A stretch of 64,000 nt of DNA from contig NZ_VIRV01000002.1 in assembly GCF_019754295.1 (NCBI RefSeq), positions 62,001 through 126,000 of the forward strand, written 5' to 3'. Source of the stretch: Sellimonas caecigallum. GTDB lineage: Bacteria; Bacillota; Clostridia; Lachnospirales; Lachnospiraceae. Every line of letters begins with the position of its first letter. Position 1 is the first letter of the stretch. The notes under the pieces are model-generated. The model did no database searches and was not told the origin of the DNA. It saw nothing but the letters and a program-made list of their open reading frames with translations. This document shows positions 31,094 to 40,647 of the stretch, one piece after another. The position numbers and the translations under genes are program-made.

Positions 31094-33150
31094 ACCTCGA
31101 TGTCTCCTCCTTCAATCATGTCGTCGATAACCTGTTTCAGCGTATCGATATCGCCTTCCAGATCTTCATTTTCAAACTGCGCGCCGGCGCTGTTGATATG
31201 GCCGCCGCCTCCAATCCGCTCCATAATAATCTGCACGTTGACTTCGTCGATGGAACGGGCGCTTACGTACACTTTTCCGTGGTATTCCGTCAGTACAAAC
31301 GCCGCTTTTACTTCCTTGATATTCAGAAGCTCGTTGGCTGCCTGCGCTCCCACGATGGTCGGGCTTTCAATCTCCATGCCCGCCCCTCTTGCTATGATAA
31401 AGCAATCTCTGTATATCTCAGCATTCCCAATGATATCGGCCTTGGCTCTGTAGGATTCCAGGTCGTCCCGGAATATCTTATGCACATAAGTGATATCTGC
31501 ACCGTTTCTTCTTAAGAACGCCGCAGCCTCAAATGTCCGCACACCGGTACGGTTCATAAAATTGTTTGTATCAATCATGATACCTGCATAGATACTGTTT
31601 GCCTCGATGGTGTCGAGTTTGATATCATCTGCGATATACTGAAGCACTTCCGCCACCATCTCACACGTAGATGATGCGTAAGGTTCGATATAAGACAGGA
31701 TCGCATTTTCGATCACGTTGCTTCCCTGTCTGTGATGATCCAGAACTGCAATAGTTTTTACTTGTGTAAGCAGCTCTTCACATTCCGTAAGATTTGGTTT
31801 GTTGGTATCCACCACAATGACCATCGTATTCTCATCCACAAGTCTGAGCGCTTCCTGAGAGCTGACAAACATGTCGTCCGGGAATTTTTCACTGTTCACA
31901 AATTCATTGTAGATCGGCCGGAGCGACATCGTCACTTCGTTAATGACGATATGTGCTTTCTTCTCCAGTGTCCTTGCGATCTTATAAATACCAACTGCCG
32001 CGCCAAAAGAGTCCGAATCGCCAAGTTTGTGCCCCATCACGAGAATCTGATCTTTGGCGATCATAAATTCTCGCATCGCTTCTGCCTTGACTCTGGCCTT
32101 GACTCGGGTATTCTTAGCCGTCTGCTCTCTCTTGCCGCCGTAATACTTGATTCCTTCCATGCTCTTTACTACCACCTGATCTCCGCCTCTTGCAAGCGCC
32201 AGATCGATAGCTACGCGGGCATAATTATAACTCAGTCCATATTTTTCCCCGCTGAAACCAAGGCCAATACTGAGCGTAGCCGGAATCTTGTTTCCGATAC
32301 TGATCTCTTTCACATCGTCCATGAGGGAAAAATGATCTTCCTCCATATACTGAAAAAACTTTTTCTTGATGACGATAAAATATCTGTCTTTCTCCAGTTT
32401 CTTGGCGATCCCATCCATCGTCGCCACATACTGGTTGATCTTCCGGTCGATGAGCGCGATCAGAAGAGACTGCCTTACCTCCTCAACACTGTCGATCACT
32501 TCGTCGTAGTTATCGATATAGATAAGCCCGGCAACCATCTTCTGTTCTTCCACTTCCGCCCGTGCCTGGTTAAGGCTGGTTACATCCCTCATATAAAGGG
32601 TAATAAAGTATTCCTTTCCTTCCGGGATCTGAAGAACTTCTTCCTTCCTGCTAAATCCCTCTATCGGGACTTTATAAAACTCTGCCACATAATCCCTGTT
32701 CTGATAAGTGACTTCCAGGGATGTGCTTTTGTCCTCCTCTTTTGGGAACACACTCCGGTTCAGCGCCGGAATATATTTGCTCAAATACGTATCCGGTCTG
32801 AGTCCATTTCCTATGATTTCCGCAAACTGGCTGTTCCCCCAGAGAATCTTTCCGTCGTCCAGCAAAATCGCATACGGCACAGAAAGCTCCCTTAGCAGGA
32901 TATCCTGCACCCCACCGTACTGGGCGGCAAACTCTACAAGATTTGCTAGCAGCAAAGACCGATTGTAAAAATACAGGATGAATGCAATAACAGCATATAC
33001 GATCACAAATGCGCTCATCAGAAATCCTGCACTCTGATTGACCATATAAATCCAGATATTCATAATGATCAAAAGGATGGTCATGATTGCCGGCCACTGC
33101 ATATACAGTTTTAACTGGCCTTTAAAATGAATATTGTCTTTCTTGTTCAT
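31090..33150 (-). CDS. gdpP: Cyclic-di-AMP phosphodiesterase GdpP
   Basis: 686 residues with the complete GdpP order: two membrane helices (about 12-55), a PAS-like domain (PYAILLDDGKILWGN), a degenerate GGDEF domain (about 180-310), then the DHH domain with DSDSFGAAVGI and VLDHHRQGS and the DHHA1 domain with IGGGGHINSAGAQ. It hydrolyses c-di-AMP to pApA and so affects wall stress, osmolyte uptake and beta-lactam tolerance. The gene heads the rplI-dnaB operon. All metal-ligand motifs appear intact. Confidence 0.95.
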   Translation of the reverse strand: MNKKDNIHFKGQLKLYMQWPAIMTILLIIMNIWIYMVNQSAGFLMSAFVIVYAVIAFILYFYNRSLLLANLVEFAAQYGGVQDILLRELSVPYAILLDDGKILWGNSQFAEIIGNGLRPDTYLSKYIPALNRSVFPKEEDKSTSLEVTYQNRDYVAEFYKVPIEGFSRKEEVLQIPEGKEYFITLYMRDVTSLNQARAEVEEQKMVAGLIYIDNYDEVIDSVEEVRQSLLIALIDRKINQYVATMDGIAKKLEKDRYFIVIKKKFFQYMEEDHFSLMDDVKEISIGNKIPATLSIGLGFSGEKYGLSYNYARVAIDLALARGGDQVVVKSMEGIKYYGGKREQTAKNTRVKARVKAEAMREFMIAKDQILVMGHKLGDSDSFGAAVGIYKIARTLEKKAHIVINEVTMSLRPIYNEFVNSEKFPDDMFVSSQEALRLVDENTMVIVVDTNKPNLTECEELLTQVKTIAVLDHHRQGSNVIENAILSYIEPYASSTCEMVAEVLQYIADDIKLDTIEANSIYAGIMIDTNNFMNRTGVRTFEAAAFLRRNGADITYVHKIFRDDLESYRAKADIIGNAEIYRDCFIIARGAGMEIESPTIVGAQAANELLNIKEVKAAFVLTEYHGKVYVSARSIDEVNVQIIMERIGGGGHINSAGAQFENEDLEGDIDTLKQVIDDMIEGGDIEV

Positions 33151-33236
33151 CTCTCCGTCCTCAAATCAATAAAGTTGCATGCTATATTATACCACTTTCC
33201 GTACATTTTTTAAAGGAATTTGTTTTGCTGCACCTC

Positions 33237-33878
33237 TTACTGCTTTTCTGTGAGCATTTTGAGGAATTCTACCGCGTTCTCCTTGTTGTGTCCATTCTGC
33301 AGCACACACGCATATACCGGTTCATAGGAAACACCTATATTCTCATCCAGATATGCATTGTCCTGGAAAATGGCCGCTTCTCCTTCCACAGTGCCTTCCA
33401 CCGCCTGTTCCGGCATCATTTCCTCCAGATTTACGAGTCCATCCATTCCCTGATACTCTTCGTAGATTTCTTTCGGACAGATCAGCACATCCACAGACTC
33501 TGCACCGATCAATGTCGTCAGCGCGATACGGCTGTTATAATCTTCCTTGGAAGAGGATATATTGGAATTAAACTTTACACTCTGATTTTTCTTTTTTGCT
33601 CCCAGCAGTTCTTTGACGTCTTTCTCAAGTCCGGTACGATCCACGTTTCCTCCATCCACGATCGTTACGTTCAGGAGAACTTCCTCCGTTATCCCATGAT
33701 ACATCTGCACTCCTGTACAGATAGCCGCTATGACGAGGGCCAGGACGACGAGCCAGATCTTATAGTACATCCACAGATACTCGATCTTTTCCTTCCATGT
33801 CATTTTTTTTAACTTTTCCATCTCAAAACGGCGCTTTTCTTTTCCTTCCATCTGCCTCTCGTATTTTCGGTCCAGCAT
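33237..33878 (-). CDS. Membrane-anchored protein of unknown function
   Basis: I do not recognise the family. From ATG 33878 (AGGAGGAG upstream) there are 213 residues: a very charged cytoplasmic N-terminus (about 1-40), one membrane helix (IWLVVLALVIAAICTGVQMY) and an extracellular domain of about 140 residues without cysteine pairs. The outer part contains ALTTLIGAESVDVLICPKEIYEEYQ and the C-terminal ENAVEFLKMLTEKQ, which faintly recalls a binding-protein lobe. The gene stands alone 87 bases upstream of gdpP on the same strand and diverges from the DUF624 gene. The longer frame to 33968 crosses the ribosome site and is not used. Confidence 0.6.
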   Translation of the reverse strand: MLDRKYERQMEGKEKRRFEMEKLKKMTWKEKIEYLWMYYKIWLVVLALVIAAICTGVQMYHGITEEVLLNVTIVDGGNVDRTGLEKDVKELLGAKKKNQSVKFNSNISSSKEDYNSRIALTTLIGAESVDVLICPKEIYEEYQGMDGLVNLEEMMPEQAVEGTVEGEAAIFQDNAYLDENIGVSYEPVYACVLQNGHNKENAVEFLKMLTEKQ

Positions 33879-34074
33879 CTTTCGCTCCTCCTTGTATATG
33901 TGAATATTATCCAAAAGGTATTTTGACTCCGGTATCATTATTATGATATTTTCACGGCGAGAAGGCAAGTGAAAGTTTTGTGACGAGTGTCCATCCTATT
34001 GATTTTACAGCTGTTTTCCGATATACTTGTTCGCAGGGGCAGTACGATCTGCCTTTTGATATCAGGAGGTTTTT

Positions 34075-34731
34075 ATGAGTCGCTTATTTAATATTGACAA
34101 TCCATTCATGCAGTTTCTTTCCAGGATGTTTGACCTGATTGTCCTGAACGTGGTGTTTATCTTAAGCTGTATCCCGATTATTACCATCGGCGCCTCTTTG
34201 AGTGCACTTTATTCCGTCACACTAAAAATGGTCCGTGGGACAGATTCTTATGTCATAAAAGGATATTTCAAGGCGTTTGCGGCAAATTTCAAACAGGGTA
34301 CTCTGATGTGGCTTCTTTTTTCCGCCCTTTTCTTCTTTTTGAGGTTCGACTATACCATTGCAGCTTCCCAGAATTCCGGCATGTTCCAGACTGTCCGGAT
34401 CCTGCTTTTAATGGTCATCCTGGTTCTTGCTGCAGCCTTTTTTTACGTATTTCCGATCGCTTCCCACTTTGTCTGTACGACAAAGCAGCTGATCCGGAAT
34501 TCCTTTTTGATGAGCATTGGGCACCTGCCGTACACAGCGGTCTTGTTTGTCTACTGCGGAGTTGTTATTTTCCTGGCATCCCGTTCCACATCCCTTTTTG
34601 GTGGAGTCATGGGTGTCAGTATGATTTGCGGTTTTTCTGTGACCGCCTACTTTTTCTCTATTATATTCAGTAAAATTTTTAAAAAATACGAACCGGAAGA
34701 ATCTGATGAGGAGAACAATATATTGGAATAA
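34075..34731 (+). CDS. DUF624 (YesL-like) membrane protein
   Basis: 218 residues, five to six membrane helices, opening MSRLFNIDNPFMQFLSRMFDLIVLNVVFILSCIPIITIGAS, the hallmark of the YesL/DUF624 family. Such genes are often found beside CUT1 sugar transporters and may assist them, but no transporter adjoins this one. A strong AGGAGG precedes ATG 34075. The C-terminal tail is acidic (EPEESDEENN). A perfect terminator starts at its stop codon, so it is a one-gene unit. Confidence 0.8.
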   Translation: MSRLFNIDNPFMQFLSRMFDLIVLNVVFILSCIPIITIGASLSALYSVTLKMVRGTDSYVIKGYFKAFAANFKQGTLMWLLFSALFFFLRFDYTIAASQNSGMFQTVRILLLMVILVLAAAFFYVFPIASHFVCTTKQLIRNSFLMSIGHLPYTAVLFVYCGVVIFLASRSTSLFGGVMGVSMICGFSVTAYFFSIIFSKIFKKYEPEESDEENNILE

Positions 34732-34764
34732 AAAGTGTGCGCCAAGACGCACACTTTTTTCGTT
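34731..34764 (+). terminator. Terminator of DUF624 gene
   Basis: An 11-base perfect stem (AAAAGTGTGCG with CGCACACTTTT) around a six-base loop is followed by T residues, directly after the stop. Confidence 0.92.
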
Positions 34765-34809
34765 CCCGCATATGCTGTTATAAACAGACTGCGCATCGGA
34801 GGAATGTTG

Positions 34810-35052
34810 ATGCGAGATATGTATATATGTTTATCTGACCTGAAGCCGGGCGAAAGCGGTGTCGTGACTGGCTTTGCAAAGAAGGCTTTTCTTAGGAGGC
34901 GCCTTCAGGATCTGGGAATCATCGCCGGTACACCCATCCATTGTATCGGAAAAAGTCCTCTTGGGGATCCGCAGGCTTACCTTGTCCGGAGAACAGTCAT
35001 TGCTCTCCGTAAAAAAGATGCGGCCCAAATCTTTGTCCGGGAGGTGGCGTAA
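34810..35052 (+). CDS. feoA: FeoA ferrous-iron transport accessory protein
   Basis: 80 residues with the SH3-like FeoA fold: YICLSDLKPGESGVVTGF, RRRLQDLGIIAGTPIHCIGKSPLGDPQAYLVRRTVIALRKKDA. ATG 34810 lies six bases after CGGAGGA. Its stop overlaps the feoB start (TAATG), so the two are translated together. FeoA binds the cytoplasmic part of FeoB and supports Fe(II) uptake. A second start at 34819 is possible. I see no Fur box that I can defend. Confidence 0.9.
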   Translation: MRDMYICLSDLKPGESGVVTGFAKKAFLRRRLQDLGIIAGTPIHCIGKSPLGDPQAYLVRRTVIALRKKDAAQIFVREVA

Positions 35053-37127
35053 TGGAGCGGACGATCGCGCTGGCCGGCAACCCGAATGTAGGGAAAAGTA
35101 CTGTCTTCAATGCATTAACCGGAATGAAGCAGCACACCGGCAACTGGCCTGGAAAAACGGTCGCTACTGCAAGCGGAACTTGCATGTGGGACGGATGTCT
35201 CTATCGTCTTGTGGATCTGCCAGGCTGCTACTCGCTCTTGGCCCACTCTGAGGAAGAAGAGGTGGCCCGTGATTTTATCTGCTTTTCCCACCCTGATGCC
35301 GTGGTAGCGGTATGCGATGCCACTTGTTTGGAGCGAAATCTGAATCTTGTCCTTCAGATTCTGGAAATAACAGACCGGGTCGTACTCTGTGTGAATCTTC
35401 AGGATGAGGCAGAAAAAAAGAAAATACGCATCCATCTTTCGTTACTTTCAGAGCGTCTTGGCATCCCCGTAGTCGGCACTTCCGCCAGGGACGGGAAAGG
35501 GCTTGCCGATATTTTTCATGCTCTTTCGGATCTGGAGCGCCAACCTTACTTTAGACAGATTACCCGCTATCCGGACATCCTTGAGTCTGCCATCCAGGAA
35601 ATGGAAAAGACAGCGGCGGATTTTCTTCCGGATCCTTCCATCGCCCGCTGGTGTGCGGTCCGCCTTCTGGAATCTGACGGATATTTCCCGGATGCCCCGA
35701 AAGATGAAAAAGGGACTCCTCTTCCGGAAATCCCACAGATCCGCCGGAAGCTTTCCGCTCTTTCAGTGTCCCTTTCTCCTCAAGGATGGAACGCGGAGAA
35801 GATCCGGGACTGTATCGCCGAAACATTTATCAAGCGGGCAGAGACACTCTGCAGAGAATGTGTTCGTTTCGAAGATCCTCAATATGCAAAAAAAGACCGG
35901 AAGCTTGACTTTCTGTTTACAAGTAAAGCCACCGGTTTTCCTATTATGCTTTTGTTTCTTTTCTTACTATTCTGGATTACCGTGAATGGGGCAAACCTCC
36001 CTTCTTCACTTTTGTCTGACGTCCTGTTCTCCGTCGAGGACTGGCTTTATGACACGGCGCGTTCTCTCGGCATACCGGAAACTGTGTACGCTCCTCTGAT
36101 TTTCGGTATATACCGTGTCCTTGCCTGGGTAATCTCCGTGATGCTTCCTCCTATGGCTATCTTCTTTCCGCTCTTTACTCTTCTGGAAGACTTCGGATAT
36201 CTTCCTAGAGTAGCCTTTAATCTGGATCGCTGCTTTCAGAAATGCCATGCCTGCGGGAAACAGGCTCTTACGATGTGTATGGGACTGGGATGCAACGCAG
36301 TGGGCGTAACCGGATGTCGGATCATTGATTCCCCCCGGGAACGGATGATCGCTGTCCTAACGAACAGTCTTGTACCATGCAACGGTCGTTTTCCAATGAT
36401 CCTGGCCGTCATCACGATGTTTCTCGCCGGAAACACTGAGGGATTTGCCGCTTCTTTTTTGCCCGCTTTTTTCCTGTCCCTTGTGATTGTCCTCGGGATT
36501 GTCATGACGCTTTTGGCCTCCCGTTTCTTGTCTGGAACACTCCTCAAAGGGATGCCTTCTTCCTTTACCTTAGAGCTGCCTCCTTTTCGAAGGCCTCAGT
36601 TTGGAAAAGTCATCGTTCGATCTGTGCTTGACAGGACCGTCTTTGTCCTTGGACGTGCGGTCATCACTGCCGCCCCTGCCGGACTCCTCATCTGGATCAT
36701 GGCCAATGTGACTGTGGGCGATGTTCCCATTCTTACCTATTGTACAGATTTCCTGGATCCCTTTGCGCGGATGCTTGGTCTGGACGGCGTAATTTTAATG
36801 TCCTTCATTCTTGGTATGCCTGCAAACGAGATCGTCCTCCCCATCATGCTGATGACTTATCTGTCACAGGGAACGTTGACAGAACTTGCCGATCTTCAAG
36901 TCATGAAATCCCTCCTTGTGGAGAACGGCTGGACGTGGATTACAGCGGTCTGTGTGATTCTCTTTTCCTTGATGCACTGGCCCTGTACTACGACCTGTCT
37001 TACGATTCGAAAAGAGACGAAGAGCACAAAATGGATGTTCCTGTCTATCCTTCTTCCGGCGGCGATGGGAATGGTTTCCTGCTTTGTCTTTGCCACAGCT
37101 GCCCGTTTCTTCTCCGGCATGTTCTGA
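35052..37127 (+). CDS. feoB: FeoB ferrous-iron transporter
   Basis: 691 residues: an N-terminal G-protein domain with G1 GNPNVGKST, G3 DLPGCYSL and a G4-like NLQDEAEKK, a helical GDI-like region, then a polytopic membrane domain in which conserved cysteines and the Gate motifs appear (MGLGCNAVGVTGCRII, LVPCNGRFPMI and MPANEIVLPIM). It imports Fe(II) in anaerobic bacteria. It overlaps feoA by one base, and no feoC is visible downstream. The end converges on an XRE-family gene, with a hairpin between. Confidence 0.96.
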   Translation: MERTIALAGNPNVGKSTVFNALTGMKQHTGNWPGKTVATASGTCMWDGCLYRLVDLPGCYSLLAHSEEEEVARDFICFSHPDAVVAVCDATCLERNLNLVLQILEITDRVVLCVNLQDEAEKKKIRIHLSLLSERLGIPVVGTSARDGKGLADIFHALSDLERQPYFRQITRYPDILESAIQEMEKTAADFLPDPSIARWCAVRLLESDGYFPDAPKDEKGTPLPEIPQIRRKLSALSVSLSPQGWNAEKIRDCIAETFIKRAETLCRECVRFEDPQYAKKDRKLDFLFTSKATGFPIMLLFLFLLFWITVNGANLPSSLLSDVLFSVEDWLYDTARSLGIPETVYAPLIFGIYRVLAWVISVMLPPMAIFFPLFTLLEDFGYLPRVAFNLDRCFQKCHACGKQALTMCMGLGCNAVGVTGCRIIDSPRERMIAVLTNSLVPCNGRFPMILAVITMFLAGNTEGFAASFLPAFFLSLVIVLGIVMTLLASRFLSGTLLKGMPSSFTLELPPFRRPQFGKVIVRSVLDRTVFVLGRAVITAAPAGLLIWIMANVTVGDVPILTYCTDFLDPFARMLGLDGVILMSFILGMPANEIVLPIMLMTYLSQGTLTELADLQVMKSLLVENGWTWITAVCVILFSLMHWPCTTTCLTIRKETKSTKWMFLSILLPAAMGMVSCFVFATAARFFSGMF

Positions 37128-37181
37128 CCCTTCTGTTACGCCACGCGGAAAAATGCTTTCTGTCACACAGGAATCCCTCCA

Positions 37182-37221
37182 GATCCTGAACGTTTACCAC
37201 ATGGTAAACAGTTTCAGGATC
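37182..37221. repeat. Long hairpin at feoB/XRE convergence
   Basis: GATCCTGAAC-GTTTACC and GGTAAAC-A-GTTTCAGGATC pair over about 17 bases with a four-base loop. It overlaps the last codons of the XRE gene. There is no T-tract, so I class it as a hairpin that may stabilise 3' ends rather than a proven terminator. Confidence 0.55.
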
Positions 37222-37871
37222 CATTTCCATGTCTTTGGAAATTCCTGCTGGATCAGTCTGCGAACTGTTTCCACATCCATGTCAGAAAAATTCGCATCCT
37301 GCAGTATCATTTCTTTTACCCCATTCACACTGTTTCCTATAGCGATATGCCCCACAGCATAGTTCCCCAGGGCAATCTTATTTCCAACTGCCACATTCCC
37401 TATTGCATAGAGCCCTACCGCCAGATTCCCAAACGCCAGAATGCCTTTGGCCAAAAAGCCGATGGCCAACACCCCTTTTGCTCTGGCGCCGATCGCGATG
37501 ATCCCTTCCGCCTTTCCCCTGAATCCGATCCGTACCCCTCCTACATCACTTCTCCCTTCAAAATGGATATGATACAGAGGCAGCCCAAACAGTGTCCGAC
37601 TGCTCTTGCGTTCATACACCCAGTTCCTTACTTCCTTTACATAGATGACATTTTCTTCTTTCTCCGGTATTTCTTCTTGCCGCTTCAGCAGATAATCCGT
37701 CGTCACACCAAACAGATCGCTCATCAGGACAATCTTATCCACATCCGGCACAGATACTCCAAGCTCCCATTTTGACACTGCCTGTCTGCTGACATTCAGC
37801 TTTTCGGCCAGGGCTTCCTGGGACATGCCCTTCTTTTTTCTTAATGACTGAATCTTTTCTGATAATTCCAT
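37194..37871 (-). CDS. XRE-family regulator with C-terminal decapeptide (Ala-x-Gly) repeats
   Basis: 225 residues. Residues 1-62 are a standard XRE helix-turn-helix (KKKGMSQEALAEKLNVSRQ and SKWELGVSVPDVDKI). A linker of about 55 residues leads to roughly 5.5 tandem repeats of the form A-I-G-x-x-A-x-G-x-x (for example AIGARAKGVL, AIGFLAKGIL, AFGNLAVGLY), and then a charged helix. The repeats have the five-residue period of pentapeptide-type beta-helices but a Gly-rich consensus, so they probably form a hydrophobic solenoid that could sit at the membrane or mediate assembly. There is no gene partner on its strand. An inverted repeat AACGTCAGTG/CACTGGCGTT upstream (37914-37956) could be an operator. 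Confidence 0.75.
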   Translation of the reverse strand: MELSEKIQSLRKKKGMSQEALAEKLNVSRQAVSKWELGVSVPDVDKIVLMSDLFGVTTDYLLKRQEEIPEKEENVIYVKEVRNWVYERKSSRTLFGLPLYHIHFEGRSDVGGVRIGFRGKAEGIIAIGARAKGVLAIGFLAKGILAFGNLAVGLYAIGNVAVGNKIALGNYAVGHIAIGNSVNGVKEMILQDANFSDMDVETVRRLIQQEFPKTWKWILKLFTMW

Positions 37872-38041
37872 TCGTTCGCACTTTCCTGCCTTTCTGTTTT
37901 ATTTCCAGCGAAAAACGCCAGTGCTGCAAGGATGTCGACTCCCAAACACTGACGTTATCATATCGTAATATCTATAAATTTTCCAGCAACCGGGGACGGA
38001 ACTTTGTCAACCGGCAGTTGCAATGGCCAAAATACACCGTT

Positions 38042-39046
38042 TTAGACCTCGCCTTGATTATCTTTCTTTACAATTTCGCGGATAATCGATTCAATGTCCT
38101 GCCCGTTGATAGAGACGTCCTGAATATCGCTGGATGCGGATACATAGTTCATGATCTCCATGCTGTCCGTCTTTTCCACGTCGTATTCCAGCACAAGATT
38201 TGTTTCCCCTACATCGAGCACTCGGACGTCCGGGATGGCAAACTCCTTCCCTTTGCTCCACGGATTGTCTGCAAGATCAAATGTAATCTGCTTTTTCTTC
38301 GTGAAATTCTTTCTGACTGCCCCGATCTTGTCATCGATAACGATCTTTCCGTGATTGATCAGGATGATTCTCTGGCACAGAGATTCGATATCCTGAAAAT
38401 CGTGGGACGTCACGATAAAGGTCGTGTGTCTGTCCTCGTTCATCTTCTGGATAAAACGTCGGATCTTCAGTTTCGATTCACTGTCCAGCCCAATCGTCGG
38501 CTCATCCAGATAGACGATCTCCGGATTGTGGAGAAATGCCGCTGCAATGTTGCACTTCATTTTTTGTCCAAGGGAAAGCTGTCTCTCCGGCACCTGGATA
38601 ATACGCTCCATATCAAGGAGATCTATGAATTCTTCCAGATTGTCCCGAAATGTTTTTTCCGGGATCTCATATAGTTTCTGAAGGACACGGTATGACTCCA
38701 TGACCGGCACATCCCACCATAACACGGATCGGTTTCCAAAGACGACTCCCGTCCTTTTATTGATCTTCATCCTGTTTTTTCGAGGCTCAAGGCCATCGAT
38801 CTTGATCGTTCCTGCAGTCGGTGTAAGGACGCCGGAAAGCATCTTGATGGTAGTGGATTTTCCGCTTCCGTTTGGGCCTACATACCCTACGGCCTCCCCT
38901 TTCTCAATCCCCAGATTGATATCGTCTACCGCCCGGAAGATCTCATAATCCGGCCGGAACATACTTCCGAGCGCCTTCAGGAGGGTACCCGGGTCTCTTT
39001 TTCGTTTATACTCTTTTACCAGATGGTTTACTTCGATCTGCATCAT
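38042..39046 (-). CDS. ABC transporter ATPase (COG4586 type)
   Basis: About 334 residues. The N-terminal part MQIEVNHLVKEYKRKRDPG with an extended first loop is typical of the COG4586 ATPases. The ATPase motifs are GPNGSGKST, Q-loop in GVVFGNRSVLWWDVP, signature LSLGQKMK, Walker B IVYLDEPTIGLD and IVTSHD; about 90 further residues form a C-terminal regulatory domain. Two permease genes follow in the upstream direction, with gaps of 13 and 4 bases, and together they make an uncharacterised ABC-2 exporter. Either ATG 39046 or 39043 may start it. The substrate is unknown. Confidence 0.88.
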   Translation of the reverse strand: MMQIEVNHLVKEYKRKRDPGTLLKALGSMFRPDYEIFRAVDDINLGIEKGEAVGYVGPNGSGKSTTIKMLSGVLTPTAGTIKIDGLEPRKNRMKINKRTGVVFGNRSVLWWDVPVMESYRVLQKLYEIPEKTFRDNLEEFIDLLDMERIIQVPERQLSLGQKMKCNIAAAFLHNPEIVYLDEPTIGLDSESKLKIRRFIQKMNEDRHTTFIVTSHDFQDIESLCQRIILINHGKIVIDDKIGAVRKNFTKKKQITFDLADNPWSKGKEFAIPDVRVLDVGETNLVLEYDVEKTDSMEIMNYVSASSDIQDVSINGQDIESIIREIVKKDNQGEV

Positions 39047-39059
39047 GTCTGTTCACTCC

Positions 39060-39851
39060 TTATGTTCCTGTGCTGTTGTAGCCTTTTAACCCAAGTCTCC
39101 ATACAATGCTCGCTGCTCCCGCCACGAATGCCGCAACGGCTGGAAGCAGGATCTCCACCGGCATGTCCGTCTTCCCGAGGAGACACAGCACCGGGTAATA
39201 GGCGATAAATCCCAGCGGAAGAATGTACGTGAAAAATCCCTGGATGAAAGCCGGAAATACATGCAGCGGATACTTCACAAACTCTCTGCATGTCTGGACA
39301 AATTCTGCCAGGTCGCTCCCCTGGACGATCCAGAAATTCAGGCTGTTAAAAAGCGTGTAGATACCTGAATTGATCAATGTCCCGCATATCACATACTCCA
39401 CAAGAACAAAGGCGGTGTGGAGATTGAGCGGGACATGTGCACCCCGTGCCGACCAAAGAAAAATCCCAATGTAGACGAGCATGCTTAAAACCGCCTGAAA
39501 ATGCATGCGGTTCCCCACCATCTGCACGAACGGGGATGCCGGACGGACAAGATAGACATCCATCTCCCCTCTCCGGATCATAGAATCGATACTCCACACA
39601 TTGTCAAAAAATGCCATACTGATGGCTTCAATGACTGCGCACATGGAAAAGAGCAGGCAAATCTCATAGAAACTCCAGGCTCCAAGACTTCCCATGACGC
39701 TTGCAATTGCCAGAATCCCTACAAATCCGGCAGCCTCCCTAAGAAGCATGGAAATGATCCATATGACCGTATCCGCAGGATACTGGGTTGTTGTCAGCAG
39801 CCCGATTCTCATATAGGCCTTCCAAAGTCTGCCATAATATCTCAATCTCAT
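39060..39851 (-). CDS. ABC-2 type permease (COG3694/COG4587 type)
   Basis: 263 residues from ATG 39851 (GGGAGG upstream), with six predicted membrane helices, e.g. LREAAGFVGILAIASVMG and IAYYPVLCLLGKTDMPVEILLPAVAAFVAG. The segment FFDNVWSIDSMIRRGEMDVYLVRPASPFVQMVGNRM is characteristic of this permease pair. The upstream extension of the frame is antisense to the next gene and is not credible. It pairs with the second permease to form a heterodimeric channel driven by the ATPase at 38042-39046. Confidence 0.82.
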   Translation of the reverse strand: MRLRYYGRLWKAYMRIGLLTTTQYPADTVIWIISMLLREAAGFVGILAIASVMGSLGAWSFYEICLLFSMCAVIEAISMAFFDNVWSIDSMIRRGEMDVYLVRPASPFVQMVGNRMHFQAVLSMLVYIGIFLWSARGAHVPLNLHTAFVLVEYVICGTLINSGIYTLFNSLNFWIVQGSDLAEFVQTCREFVKYPLHVFPAFIQGFFTYILPLGFIAYYPVLCLLGKTDMPVEILLPAVAAFVAGAASIVWRLGLKGYNSTGT

Positions 39852-39855
39852 CTCA

Positions 39856-40647
39856 TCAGCCTCCCTGCACAACAACTTTTTTGATCGCAAACCGGTAGAA
39901 TGCCAGAACGCCCAGTCCGAGCAAGATCGCCCATATGATCTGCAGCCCGATAAACTGCACGGCCTGGTTCCAATCATATTTTCCAAGATAAATAGAAGCC
40001 GGCACGGAAACCATTCCTGCAAACGGCATGTAGTTCAGCACCTGGGCAACCTCGTCCGGAAAAAGGAATAGCGGCACCACCCCTCCGGACAAAATAGAAA
40101 GGAGGGCGCTCTTCGTAAAGGTAAGTCCCCATACATTCAATGTAAAAAAGCCGATCAGTCCCACCGTCACTTCTATCCAGAACAGTATCACAATGGAGAC
40201 AAGCACACTCATCCCGAAAAGCAGCAACTGTCCTGCTCCCGCCGGCCCTGTACCTCCAAGGATCAAAGTTGCGAGAATACTGATCGGTATACCTTTGAAA
40301 AGGAGAAAGAATAAAAATTCTCCAATCCTTTTCCCAAAAAGATTATATAAAAGCGGTACAGGCCGCAGGAGTTCTACCACAATATTTCCTTTGTACACCC
40401 ATTCGGAAAATTCCCGGTCGATCCCACCTGAAAACTGGGAAGAAAGAACACGGGAAATGATGACGTATGTAGTCATCTGAGCCGCCGTAAAACCGTTTAG
40501 TTCTTCTCTTGTCCGGAAGACATATTTCCACAGAAAGTAGTAGATCAAGATCGAAACCGCAGTTCCGAATATATTGAACCAGAAGGCTTTGATATAAGCA
40601 AATTTTGTCATAAAAGCCATCCGCATCAGATAGTAAAATTTCTTCAT
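39856..40647 (-). CDS. ABC-2 type permease (partner subunit)
   Basis: 263 residues from ATG 40647 (GAGGG seven bases upstream), six membrane helices, with FSEWVYKGNIVVELLRPVPLLYNLFGKRIGEF as the counterpart of the REG/RPASPF segment in its partner. It is the first gene of the three-gene ABC operon and reads away from the AraC gene at 40836. The promoter should lie in 40648-40800, where AT-rich sequence is present but no defensible -35 could be fixed. Confidence 0.82.
   Translation of the reverse strand: MKKFYYLMRMAFMTKFAYIKAFWFNIFGTAVSILIYYFLWKYVFRTREELNGFTAAQMTTYVIISRVLSSQFSGGIDREFSEWVYKGNIVVELLRPVPLLYNLFGKRIGEFLFFLLFKGIPISILATLILGGTGPAGAGQLLLFGMSVLVSIVILFWIEVTVGLIGFFTLNVWGLTFTKSALLSILSGGVVPLFLFPDEVAQVLNYMPFAGMVSVPASIYLGKYDWNQAVQFIGLQIIWAILLGLGVLAFYRFAIKKVVVQGG

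Noticed and set aside
31732-32895. 387-codon plus-strand open frame opposite gdpP
   Set aside because: It lies fully antisense to a conserved gdpP gene with intact motifs, has no ribosome site and no domain pattern, and is a codon-bias shadow.
37182-37221. Calling the feoB/XRE hairpin a terminator
   Set aside because: The stem is strong, but neither strand has a T-tract after it and it overlaps the XRE coding end.
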